Source of the DNA: Neisseria yangbaofengii
Lineage (GTDB): Bacteria; Pseudomonadota; Gammaproteobacteria; Burkholderiales; Neisseriaceae
DNA length: 64,000 nucleotides
NCBI RefSeq assembly: GCF_014898075.1
Contig: NZ_CP062976.1
Location: forward strand, 1,054,001 to 1,118,000
Direction: 5' to 3'
In this document: piece by piece, positions 1 through 7,978 of the stretch
How positions within the stretch are numbered: the first letter of the stretch is position 1
How the letters are laid out: every line of letters starts with the position of its first letter
Notes under the pieces: generated by a model
Seen by the model: only the letters and a program-made list of their open reading frames with translations
What the model was told of the DNA's origin: nothing
The model's database searches: none
Position numbers and translations under genes: made by a program

Positions 1-96
1 AACGTAGTCGGATTGTAGTCCCGGTTTTATCAAAAAGCAAATTTGGTAATATGGGTAATTTATATTACTTTATAGTAATTTCGAATGATAAAAACT

Positions 97-135
97 AGGC
101 CGTCTGAAACGTAAAATCAGGTTTTCAGACGGCCT
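97..135. terminator. inverted DUS pair at window start
   Basis: Two AG-DUS copies face each other (arms 97-108 and 124-135, 12 bp each, 15-nt loop), followed by a short T-rich stretch. It probably closes a transcription unit whose gene lies before the window. Bases 1-96 are AT-rich and contain no gene I can support. Confidence 0.6.
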
Positions 136-205
136 TTGTTATTGAAATTTCATCAAAGGCAGCCATATCGGCATTTGATTTCATTAAAAGTTTCAAGGTT
201 ATGCA

Positions 206-808
206 ATGAAGATATTTTTTCGCCGGCTGCCGGTGTTGTTGCTGATTGCGGCAGCGGCGGCAGGCGGTTGGTTTTATCATGAACGCGTTGTACAAGAGCA
301 AACTGAAGTATTGTCGCGAGAAGGTGTGCTGACGCAAATCAAGCAGCTCAACCGCTTGGAAAGTACGGCGTTTTATATCGATACCATTATCCGTACTGAG
401 AAAAAAGGCGACTGGCGCAAGTTGTGGCAGGATGCGCAAAGCGGTTTGTTTATCGTGCGCGGCAAAGTGTTGGCCGGTGTCGATTTGGATAAAATAACCG
501 CTGATAATGTGAACATCATCGATGGAAAAGTCATCGTCAGCCTGCCGGAAGTGGAAATCCTCAGCGTGGATTTGGAAGATATCGAGGTTTACGACATTCA
601 AACCGGTTCGCTGAATATTTTGCCGATGGATAAAGCGGTGTTTAAAACCGTGCAAGAGCAGGCGCGCAAGCAGGTGCTCACCGGTGCGTGTAAAGCCGAT
701 ATTTTGAAGAATGCGACCACGCAAGCGCAACGGCAGCTGGAAGACTTGTTTAGATTAACGCAAACGCAAGTGTCGATTTATCCGGCTGCAGTGCCGGTGT
801 GTAAGTAG
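206..808 (+). CDS. DUF4230 family membrane-anchored protein
   Basis: This 200-residue protein starts with a hydrophobic segment (about residues 7-23) after two arginines, which is either an uncleaved anchor or a signal peptide. The rest is predicted to lie outside the cytoplasm. The body alternates charged and beta-prone stretches (for example RGKVLAGVDL and DGKVIVSLPE, about residues 90-115) that match the DUF4230 family pattern as I know it. That family has no established biochemical role. The gene stands alone between two inverted DUS pairs, so it is probably monocistronic. Family assignment is by recognition of the sequence pattern only. Confidence 0.75.
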   Translation: MKIFFRRLPVLLLIAAAAAGGWFYHERVVQEQTEVLSREGVLTQIKQLNRLESTAFYIDTIIRTEKKGDWRKLWQDAQSGLFIVRGKVLAGVDLDKITADNVNIIDGKVIVSLPEVEILSVDLEDIEVYDIQTGSLNILPMDKAVFKTVQEQARKQVLTGACKADILKNATTQAQRQLEDLFRLTQTQVSIYPAAVPVCK

Positions 809-824
809 AAAATTGAATGATAAA

Positions 825-856
825 AGGCCGTCTGAAAATTGTTTTTCAGACGGCCT
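825..856. terminator. bidirectional DUS terminator
   Basis: A perfect 14-bp stem (825-838 with 843-856) with a 4-nt loop lies between two convergent genes and has T/A runs on both sides, so it can serve both the DUF4230 gene and the AraC gene. Confidence 0.75.
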
Positions 857-885
857 TTGTTGTTGGTTTTGTTGAGTTGTATTTT

Positions 886-1821
886 TCAGACGGCTTTCAT
901 CCTGTATTCACTCGGATTGCTGCCGAACTGTTTTTTAAACGCTTTGCTGAAGCATTCGGGATTATCATAGCCTGCCAGTTGTGCGGCCTGATAAACGGTT
1001 TGCGCCTGTTTGAGTGCGCTGCGCGCTCGGTTGAGACGGTATTCGCGATGATAACGCGCAATGCTGGTGTGGAAAGTTGTCTGAAAATCCCGTTGCAGAG
1101 TGGTCGGATTGGTATTGCACAGGCGGGCAAACGTTTCGATATTTTCATTAAAATGCCGCGGATCGTGCAGAAGCGTGATGAGTTTTTGCAGGCGTTTGCG
1201 GGCTAAAGTTTCATCGCTTGGAATGACGGGAAACAGCGTTTGCAAAACTTCGCCCATCAGCAGCAGCATTTGACCGTGGCGGTGGAAGTTTTGCCAGATT
1301 TCCGGTTTTTCAGATACGGATAAGAGATTGTTTAAATGCATCTGTATAGAGGCAGTCGGGTGAAAATAATGGGGTTCGAGATGGCTGCTGCGAAACAGGC
1401 GCAAAACTTCGGGCGGACAGCCCATTTGTGCCAGCAGCTGACTGCTGCAAAACAAAACCAATTCATTTTGTCGCCCGCTGTAGAAAATTTTGCGGCCGTC
1501 TGTTGGCTGGTTGACCGGTAGCAATACGGCAGTTTGGGAATCCGAAGCATGAAGGAAAACCTCACGCTTGCCTAATTGCAGGTGAGTAGTGCCTTCAAGC
1601 GTGAAAATCAGGCGCAGATCAGGGTCGAAGCGGACTTCTGATTCTATCTGGGATAGTGTTTGCAGTTCGGCATATTTCAACTCTAAACCATCGGTAAAAC
1701 GACAAATACTGATGTGGCCTGTCTGCATATGGTTGCTGATGGGGAAACGGTTGTAATGATTCATTTTCGGTGGGGATAAAATTGCGGAAAATTCGGGTAT
1801 CAGTATAGCAAAAACTGACAT
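886..1821 (-). CDS. AraC-family transcriptional regulator
   Basis: A 311-residue protein whose last ~100 residues form a typical AraC/XylS double helix-turn-helix (IETFARLCNTNPTTLQRDF, then QAAQLAGYDNPECFSKAFKK). The N-terminal ~190 residues would be the effector-binding part. It is transcribed divergently from a TonB siderophore receptor 44 bp away, the usual arrangement for PchR- or MpeR-like activators of siderophore uptake, so it most likely controls that receptor and the esterase behind it. The start is uncertain: the ATG at 1821 lies close to the putative Fur site, and an in-frame ATG at 1764 would give 292 residues. Neither has a good ribosome binding site. Confidence 0.85.
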   Translation of the reverse strand: MSVFAILIPEFSAILSPPKMNHYNRFPISNHMQTGHISICRFTDGLELKYAELQTLSQIESEVRFDPDLRLIFTLEGTTHLQLGKREVFLHASDSQTAVLLPVNQPTDGRKIFYSGRQNELVLFCSSQLLAQMGCPPEVLRLFRSSHLEPHYFHPTASIQMHLNNLLSVSEKPEIWQNFHRHGQMLLLMGEVLQTLFPVIPSDETLARKRLQKLITLLHDPRHFNENIETFARLCNTNPTTLQRDFQTTFHTSIARYHREYRLNRARSALKQAQTVYQAAQLAGYDNPECFSKAFKKQFGSNPSEYRMKAV

Positions 1822-1827
1822 AATAAG

Positions 1828-1849
1828 CTTTTAATAATTATTATCAGTT
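1828..1849. promoter_or_regulatory. putative Fur box
   Basis: The stretch around TTAATAATTATTATCAGTT is AT-rich and partly palindromic, resembling the GATAATGATAATCATTATC Fur consensus. It sits in the short gap between the AraC gene and the TonB receptor, where iron control of both is expected. The receptor's ribosome binding site AGGAGG follows at 1855-1860. Match by eye only. Confidence 0.5.
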
Positions 1850-1865
1850 AGATTAGGAGGCTATA

Positions 1866-3980
1866 ATGAATTACCGTTTAATTATCGGTTTTTCGCTGCT
1901 GCCCACCGTATTGGCAATTCAGGCTGTTTATGCCCAAGATACTGTGGAATTAGAAACTGTTGAAGTGGCGGGGCAACGAAACGCGGCGCGTTACCAGTAT
2001 ACGGCCTCACCCCGGCAATCCCAGTCCGCCACGAAAACCGCGACACCGTCAAACAACGTGCCGCAAAGTGTGAGTGTGGTCACCCGTCGCCATTTGGACG
2101 AGCGGGAGCCGAAAGATATGGCGGAAACGCTGGCTTATACCGCAGGTACCTCAGGTGGTTACCGTGGTGAAAACGGCATTATCGAAATGTCGGTGCGGGG
2201 TATTGGTTTCAAAAGCGGCGGTGGCGGCCAACCGACATTTTTAGACGGTTTGCGCTATCCGGCTTCGCTGGAAATCAGTCCTTATGCGGTTGACCGCATC
2301 GAAGTACTGAAAGGGCCGTCATCGGTATTGTACGGCCAAGCCAATCCGGGCGGCTTGGTCAATATTTCGTTTAAAGAAGCCAGCGGCAGCAATGAAAACG
2401 AAGTAATATTCAAGACCGGCACGGGCAAACTGGCTGAAGTCGGTATCGACCTTGACCGTGCCCTGAATGACGAATGGGCTTACCGTATTGTCGGTGATGC
2501 CAAGCAGGTGAATTGGCAGGCGGGCGATGTGGCGCGGCAGCGTTCGTTGGCCTTGGCGCCGTCTTTACGCTGGAAACCGAATGAGCAAACAGAATGGACG
2601 TTGAAAGCATTCTACGAACGTCAACCCGAAGCAGGCGACCGCAACTTTTTGGTGCGTCAAGGCACGGTAGATGCGGTGGAAGGCAGTTATATTCCTTACG
2701 ATTTCTTCGCAGGTGATAAAAACTTCCACAATTTCAATAACCGAAAAGCCCATATCGGTCACCGTTTCAGCCATGATTTCGGCAACGGCTTCAGCGTTGA
2801 GCAAAACCTGCGTTATGGTCAATATTCAGATGACTGGAAAACGTTGGTGGTATGGTATGCAGGAGAAGGCAGCGAACTTATCCGCAAAGCCCGTCGTTTT
2901 GAAGATAGCTCACGCGATTTGTTGGCTGACAACCGCTTGCGTTGGCAGGGCAATACCGGCCCGGTCAAACACGATGCACTATTCGGCTTGGATTACGCCG
3001 ACCGCCGTGCAGATTTGAAAGCTTGGTTGGGCAATGCCCCTTCCATTGATTGGCGCAGTCCTGTATACGGCGTGAGCGTGGAAGAGCCACCGTTAACCAC
3101 CGATGAAACCACGAAAATCAAGCAAACAGGCGTGTATGTGCAGGACCAAATCCAATGGGGAAACTGGCATTTTCTGGCAGGTGGTCGTTATGACCGCGTG
3201 AGACGTTATTACCGCGATGATTTATATGGCAAAAGCCAAGTGCAATCAGACGGAAAATTCATTTGGCGCACGGGAGTATTGTATGCGTTTTCAAACGGCC
3301 TCAGCCCTTATATGAGCTACAGTACATCGTTTTTGCCTGAAGCAGGGGCCGCTACCGACGGCAGTATGCTCAAGCCGACCACAGCGCGACAATGGGAAGC
3401 AGGTTTAAAATACCAGCCTAACCCATCCTTCTCGGCAAATGCCGCACTATTTGATATCGAGCAGAAAAAACTGACCGTTTACACGCCGTTGACCTACGAG
3501 AAAACGCAGCGCGGTAAAGTTCGCACGCGTGGTGCGGAAATCGAGATTCAGGGCGATATCACACCGGCTTGGGGCATCAGCGGTAATTATACTTATCTGG
3601 ACAAAAAAGTACGCGAAGACAGCGATGCTTTAGCAGTTGGCACAACTTCGTGGGGCGTGCCGAAACACAGTTTCTCATTGTGGACGGATTACCGCTTCTC
3701 CGGCGTATTGAGCGGTGTCAGCGCGGGTTTGGGCTTGCGCCGTATCGGCAAAACATGGGGCGACAACGCCAATACCTTCCGTGTACCGGCCTATACTTTG
3801 TGGGACATGAAGCTGGCTTACAAACCGGGCGAGCATTGGCGCGCACTCAAAGGCATGCAGCTTCAGCTTAATGTGCAAAATCCGGCCAACAAAAAATATG
3901 CTGCCTCCTGTGCCAACGACAATGCCTGTTTTTACGGCAAAGGGCGTGTGGTGACGCTTTCGGCAGGTTATCGCTGGTAA
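1866..3980 (+). CDS. TonB-dependent siderophore receptor
   Basis: A 704-residue outer-membrane receptor that would import a ferric siderophore using TonB energy. It has a signal peptide (residues 1-23, cut after VYA), a TonB-box-like ETVEV near residues 30-34, a plug domain (PQSVSVVTRRHLDE; DRIEVLKGPSSVLYGQANPGG), then a beta-barrel ending in the typical aromatic residue (LSAGYRW). The overall pattern is that of the FhuA/FoxA/FpvA type, not FetA. The ATG follows a strong AGGAGG. The gene next to it is a catecholate-siderophore esterase, so an enterobactin-like substrate is plausible, but the substrate cannot be read from the sequence. Confidence 0.93.
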   Translation: MNYRLIIGFSLLPTVLAIQAVYAQDTVELETVEVAGQRNAARYQYTASPRQSQSATKTATPSNNVPQSVSVVTRRHLDEREPKDMAETLAYTAGTSGGYRGENGIIEMSVRGIGFKSGGGGQPTFLDGLRYPASLEISPYAVDRIEVLKGPSSVLYGQANPGGLVNISFKEASGSNENEVIFKTGTGKLAEVGIDLDRALNDEWAYRIVGDAKQVNWQAGDVARQRSLALAPSLRWKPNEQTEWTLKAFYERQPEAGDRNFLVRQGTVDAVEGSYIPYDFFAGDKNFHNFNNRKAHIGHRFSHDFGNGFSVEQNLRYGQYSDDWKTLVVWYAGEGSELIRKARRFEDSSRDLLADNRLRWQGNTGPVKHDALFGLDYADRRADLKAWLGNAPSIDWRSPVYGVSVEEPPLTTDETTKIKQTGVYVQDQIQWGNWHFLAGGRYDRVRRYYRDDLYGKSQVQSDGKFIWRTGVLYAFSNGLSPYMSYSTSFLPEAGAATDGSMLKPTTARQWEAGLKYQPNPSFSANAALFDIEQKKLTVYTPLTYEKTQRGKVRTRGAEIEIQGDITPAWGISGNYTYLDKKVREDSDALAVGTTSWGVPKHSFSLWTDYRFSGVLSGVSAGLGLRRIGKTWGDNANTFRVPAYTLWDMKLAYKPGEHWRALKGMQLQLNVQNPANKKYAASCANDNACFYGKGRVVTLSAGYRW

Positions 3981-3998
3981 AAAATCTTGTGATGTGGT

Positions 3999-4032
3999 TT
4001 CAGACGGCCGTTTTCGTCAAATGCCGTCTGAA
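3999..4032. terminator. DUS inverted pair inside the siderophore operon
   Basis: Arms TTCAGACGGC and GCCGTCTGAA flank a 14-nt loop between the receptor and the esterase. The second arm is an AT-DUS. It may attenuate rather than end transcription, because the esterase gene has no obvious promoter of its own. Confidence 0.45.
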
Positions 4033-4048
4033 TCTTTTAAGGAAATAC

Positions 4049-5593
4049 ATGAAACGCACTTTTTTTGCTTTATTTCTGCTGCCCGCTTTTTCCGTTGCCA
4101 AGACAGATAGCCGAGCCTGTTTGAATGGGCATAGGGTTGCTGATATTCCGTTGGATTTATCAAAAGGCCGCTATATCGAGGGGAGTATTCGTTTCAGCGG
4201 CGTTGATTTTGCGCGTAAAGGCATGACACTGAATGCGATTTCAGACGGCCTTGAGCGTATGTTGTTTCATAACCAAACCAACGGGCAACAATTTTTATTG
4301 TGGTTGCCGTCTGAAAAGTGGGCGAGTCTGAGTTTGAAGGCGGAGGAAAATCCCCGAATCTGCTATGAATTAACATTAAAACAAAGCAATGCCACCATCG
4401 ATGGCGTTATTCGTGAAAACGCCGCACCGCAAAGCCCGTGTCTGCAAGCCTTGCAGCAGGATTTAAAACACGACAGACAAGCCTTGGAAAAATTTTGGCA
4501 AGAAATGGCAGGCAAAGGCACACCGCTGGTGGAAGGAACGGGCAGTTCCGGCCGTTTGCTGACGTTTCTTTATCGTGGCGCACAAAAAAATGTGCGCGTA
4601 TTGGGTGCCCCGAGCAACGACCATGAGTGGATGGAAAAGCTGCCTGACAGCGACGTTTGGTACAAAAGTTTTACCGTACCCAATGATTTACGCTTAAGCT
4701 ACCGGCTTGCTCCCGATGTGCCCTCGCCTGAAAATTTGGACAGCAACGAAAAAGAAGCACAATATCGCAAACGGCGCGCATTGTTGGCGGTATTGCAGCC
4801 CGACCCGTTTAATCCGCGCCGTTTTGGCAGAGATTCTTTGGTGGATTTGAATCAGGATACTTTTTCAGATGGCCTCGATAAGCCAAAAGGCCGTCTGAAA
4901 CAATATGCTTTTACCAGTAAAATGCTTAACAATACGCGCCGGATATGGATTTATCAAACCAACCTAGATAGCAAGGCAAAACCTGTATGGCTGTATCTTT
5001 TTGACGGGCAAGATTATCTGGAGAAAACGCAGCTTCCCGCCGTGCTCGACCGTTTGCGCGCACAAATAAACCTGCCGCCCATAATTGCCGTGATGATTGA
5101 CAACCATGAGCGCAGCAAAGAATTGCCTGCCAATCCGCAGTTTGCCGATATGGTGGTGCAAGAGCTGATTCCTTTTATTGAGCAGCAAACCGGCTATGCC
5201 CACCACCGCGAATCGGCCGTGATTGCAGGTAGTAGCTATGGTGGTTTGGCCGCTGCTTACATTGCTTTGCGCCACCCGCAGCAATTTGCCAATGTGCTGC
5301 CGATGTCGGGTTCTTTTTGGTGGAAAAATAAGACGGGCGAAGGCATTCATGAAACGTTTGCTTCATCATCCAAGCTACCGTTAAAGTGGTACATCATGGC
5401 CGGAAAGTATGAAACCGCCCGCAAGGGAGAGGCCGCGGCAGAAGGCATCGTCTTTTCTTCACGCCAACTGGTTGGCATTTTGCAACGCCGCAACCATATG
5501 GTGACTTACCGCGAATACAGCGGAGGCCATGATTATGCGGTATGGCAAAAAGCGTTGGCAGATGGGGTGATTAATCTGTTTGGTGAGCGTTAA
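4049..5593 (+). CDS. Fes-type siderophore esterase, probably exported
   Basis: A 514-residue enterochelin-esterase-like protein, expected to hydrolyse a tricatecholate siderophore so that iron is released. It has a Fes N-terminal domain (about residues 40-250; GTGSSGRLLTFLYRG and SDVWYKSFTVPNDLRLSYRL are typical) and a C-terminal alpha/beta-hydrolase of the esterase D type with nucleophile motif GSSYGG (Ser396). The chosen ATG has AAGGA five bases upstream; an earlier ATG at 3989 lies before the DUS pair and is less likely. Oddly for a Fes protein, the start MKRTFFALFLLPAFSVA looks like a cleavable signal peptide, pointing to the periplasm as for IroE. An inverted DUS pair lies inside the gene (4864-4899). 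Confidence 0.88.
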   Translation: MKRTFFALFLLPAFSVAKTDSRACLNGHRVADIPLDLSKGRYIEGSIRFSGVDFARKGMTLNAISDGLERMLFHNQTNGQQFLLWLPSEKWASLSLKAEENPRICYELTLKQSNATIDGVIRENAAPQSPCLQALQQDLKHDRQALEKFWQEMAGKGTPLVEGTGSSGRLLTFLYRGAQKNVRVLGAPSNDHEWMEKLPDSDVWYKSFTVPNDLRLSYRLAPDVPSPENLDSNEKEAQYRKRRALLAVLQPDPFNPRRFGRDSLVDLNQDTFSDGLDKPKGRLKQYAFTSKMLNNTRRIWIYQTNLDSKAKPVWLYLFDGQDYLEKTQLPAVLDRLRAQINLPPIIAVMIDNHERSKELPANPQFADMVVQELIPFIEQQTGYAHHRESAVIAGSSYGGLAAAYIALRHPQQFANVLPMSGSFWWKNKTGEGIHETFASSSKLPLKWYIMAGKYETARKGEAAAEGIVFSSRQLVGILQRRNHMVTYREYSGGHDYAVWQKALADGVINLFGER

Positions 5594-5616
5594 AGCTTGA
5601 ATTGGTATTTAAGAAA

Positions 5617-5649
5617 AAGCCGTCTGAAAAACATTGTTCGGACGGCCTT
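5617..5649. terminator. convergent DUS terminator
   Basis: Imperfect inverted DUS pair (AAGCCGTCTGAA and TTCGGACGGCCTT) followed by TTTT, placed between the convergent esterase and permease genes. Confidence 0.6.
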
Positions 5650-5669
5650 TTATATCAACAATATTTAAT

Positions 5670-6896
5670 TTATTCGACTGGCGCAGCAGGATCTTTTGCC
5701 GTCGGTAAAATCCAGTTCAGCAAAATCGCCAAAATTGCGCATAAGCCGACACCGGCGAAGCTTAGAGTACCGAATTTAATAATCATGCCGCCCACGCCAG
5801 TGGTCAATACCGAGCTGACAATCACCAAGTTTTTCGGCTGCATTAAGTCCACTTTGGCATCAATCAGGGTTTTCATGCCCAATGATGCGATAGTGCCGAA
5901 CAGCAAAATCATGATGCCGCCCATCACCGGCAAAGGAATCGAGGCCAAAAACGCGTTGAATTTACCGAAAAATGCCATGCTGACGGCGAAAATGGCTGCC
6001 CAAGTCATGATTTTCGGGTTGCTGTTTTTGGTAATCATTACCGCGCCGGTGACTTCGCCGTAAGTGGTCACAGGCGGGCCGCCGATTAAGCCGGCTACGC
6101 ACACCCCAAAACCGTCGCCGGCCAAGGTTTTATCCAAGCCCGGGTCTTTGGCATAGTCTTTGCCGGTCACGTTGCCGATGGCCATGATGCCGCCGATGTG
6201 TTCGATGGCAGGTGCAATGGCGACAGGCAGCATAAACAAAGCCGCTTGCCAGTTGACTTCGGGTGTTTCAAAGTGAGGAATGGCAAACCAAGGTGCGGCG
6301 GCAATCGGCGAAGTGTCAACCAAGCCCATAACAAGCGCCAAAATGTAACCTGAAGCCACGCCGATTAAAATCGGAATCAGCTTCATCATTTTGCTGCCGA
6401 ATACCGACACAACCACGGTCACGGCAAAAGTGAACCCGGCCAGAATCAATGAATCGCTGTATTCGATGATTTGCCGGCCGCCGGATTGGCCCATGGCCAT
6501 TTGGCTGGCCGCTGCGGCTACCGACAAACCGATGACCATAATCACCGGTCCGATGACCACAGGGGGCAATAATTTATGTACTGCTTCCAAACCGCGCCAG
6601 CGAATCAGTGCGGCAAAGATGAAATACATAAAACCGGCGGCAAACAGGCCGAACATGGTTGACGGCAATCCCCATTCGCCGATGGAATAAATAATAGGCG
6701 CAATGAAGGCAAACGAAGAGCCTAAGAAAATCGGTACTTTGCGCTTGGTGAGCAATTGAAACAAAAGCGTGCCGATACCTGCGCCAAGCAAGGCTAGAGC
6801 AGGATTCAGGCCGGTAAGCAGGGGGACAAGTACCATTGCGCCGAACGCGACAAATAAAATCTGCGCGCCGGAAATGGCAAGCTTAAGTTGTTGCAT
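5670..6896 (-). CDS. uracil permease (NCS2 family)
   Basis: A 408-residue inner-membrane protein with about 12-14 hydrophobic segments. NCS2 signatures are clear: the N-terminal GAQILFVAFGAMVLVPLLTG, the central IEHIGGIMAIGNVTG carrying the substrate-site glutamate, and GGPPVTTYGEVTGAV. This is the UraA branch (uracil/proton symport) rather than the xanthine/uric acid branch. The start is placed at the ATG at 6896, with CGGAAT nine bases upstream; the reading frame continues 33 codons further upstream without a good start. Confidence 0.92.
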   Translation of the reverse strand: MQQLKLAISGAQILFVAFGAMVLVPLLTGLNPALALLGAGIGTLLFQLLTKRKVPIFLGSSFAFIAPIIYSIGEWGLPSTMFGLFAAGFMYFIFAALIRWRGLEAVHKLLPPVVIGPVIMVIGLSVAAAASQMAMGQSGGRQIIEYSDSLILAGFTFAVTVVVSVFGSKMMKLIPILIGVASGYILALVMGLVDTSPIAAAPWFAIPHFETPEVNWQAALFMLPVAIAPAIEHIGGIMAIGNVTGKDYAKDPGLDKTLAGDGFGVCVAGLIGGPPVTTYGEVTGAVMITKNSNPKIMTWAAIFAVSMAFFGKFNAFLASIPLPVMGGIMILLFGTIASLGMKTLIDAKVDLMQPKNLVIVSSVLTTGVGGMIIKFGTLSFAGVGLCAILAILLNWILPTAKDPAAPVE

Positions 6897-7016
6897 GTTA
6901 AATTCCGTTATGATTTTGAAACAATCGGCCGCGATTATACGATGATTCAGGCAGTTTTTGTATCGCCTTTGCATAGGAAGGCCGTCTGAAACCATGAATT
7001 TGCGGTCGAGATTGTT

Positions 7017-7022
7017 TATAAT
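7017..7022 (+). promoter_or_regulatory. candidate -10 box before cmk
   Basis: TATAAT about 75 bp upstream of the cmk start, with no convincing -35 box at 17 bp. The gap also carries a DUS at about 6979-6991. Confidence 0.3.
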
Positions 7023-7096
7023 GTTGCTAACGGCCGAAATATTGTTGAGACGGCCTTTGCGCTGCTTTCAAACCTAACACGATAAAGAGAACGGAT

Positions 7097-7756
7097 ATGT
7101 CGGAAAAACAAAAAGTTATTGCCATTGATGGGCCGAGTGCCTCAGGAAAAGGAACGGTTGCTTCGCGCGTCGCCGCTGCCTTGGGCTTTGATTATCTGGA
7201 TTCGGGCGCGCTTTACCGCCTGACTGCCTTATATGCTCAAAAAGAAAATACCGAGTGGACGGATGAAGCGGGCGTGGCCAAATTGGCGGAACGTTTGCCG
7301 GCTGAGTTTGACGGCCAAAAAGTATTGCTGGATGGCGAAGATGTTTCCGACCAAATCCGTACCGAAGCCATCGGCATGGGCGCGTCGGCCGTCGCGCAAT
7401 TGCCGCAGGTGCGCACTGCTTTATTGCAACGCCAACGTGATTTTTTAACCGACAAAGGCTTGGTGGCAGACGGGCGCGATATCGGTTCGGTGATTTTTCC
7501 TGAAGCGGCATTAAAAATATTTTTGACCGCCAGTGCGCAAGTGCGTGCAGGACGCCGTGCCAAACAAATCGGTTTGCCGTGTGAAGGTGTGGAATTTGAC
7601 CGCATTCTGTCGGATATCGAGGCGCGTGATGAAGCAGACCGCCGCCGTACCGTAGCGCCGTTGCAGCAATTGCCGGATGCGCAGCTTTTGGATACCACCG
7701 AGCTGGGTATCGAGGAAAGCGTAAAAAAAGTGCTTGATTGGTATAGCAAAGTCTGA
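7097..7756 (+). CDS. cytidylate kinase
   Basis: A 219-residue (d)CMP kinase that phosphorylates CMP and dCMP with ATP in pyrimidine nucleotide synthesis. The P-loop GPSASGKGT is at residues 12-20, followed by LDSGALYR and, further on, the conserved DGRDIGSVIFP and RDEADRRRTVAPL, the NMP-binding and lid regions. It precedes rpsA and ihfB, the arrangement kept across many proteobacteria. Length is normal for the family. Confidence 0.97.
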   Translation: MSEKQKVIAIDGPSASGKGTVASRVAAALGFDYLDSGALYRLTALYAQKENTEWTDEAGVAKLAERLPAEFDGQKVLLDGEDVSDQIRTEAIGMGASAVAQLPQVRTALLQRQRDFLTDKGLVADGRDIGSVIFPEAALKIFLTASAQVRAGRRAKQIGLPCEGVEFDRILSDIEARDEADRRRTVAPLQQLPDAQLLDTTELGIEESVKKVLDWYSKV

Positions 7757-7784
7757 AAATTGCTGTATAATTCTTTTGCTTGAT

Positions 7785-7820
7785 TTCAGACGGCCTTTTT
7801 ATCATGAAAGGCCGTCTGAA
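7785..7820. terminator. DUS inverted pair between cmk and rpsA
   Basis: Arms TTCAGACGGCC and GGCCGTCTGAA with a T-rich 14-nt loop. It likely separates cmk transcription from rpsA, whose own promoter must then lie in the next 150 bp. Confidence 0.5.
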
Positions 7821-7912
7821 AAATTATAGTCGGTTAAAATAAGAAAGCTGCACAATGGTTTCTTTGCTGCCGCATTGTCATTTTAACCGATTTGATTTTG
7901 ACGTTTGTCGTG

Positions 7913-7955
7913 CCAAGGGCGGCAAACGATGTCTAACTTACCCCGCACCCCTTGG
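7913..7955 (+). promoter_or_regulatory. possible structured rpsA leader
   Basis: CCAAGGG (7913-7919) can pair with CCCTTGG (7949-7955) a short way before the rpsA start at 7979. Enterobacterial rpsA mRNA has a structured, self-regulated leader; whether this hairpin does the same job here is inference. Confidence 0.3.
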
Positions 7956-7978
7956 CGGTGTACCGAAAAGAGTTATTT

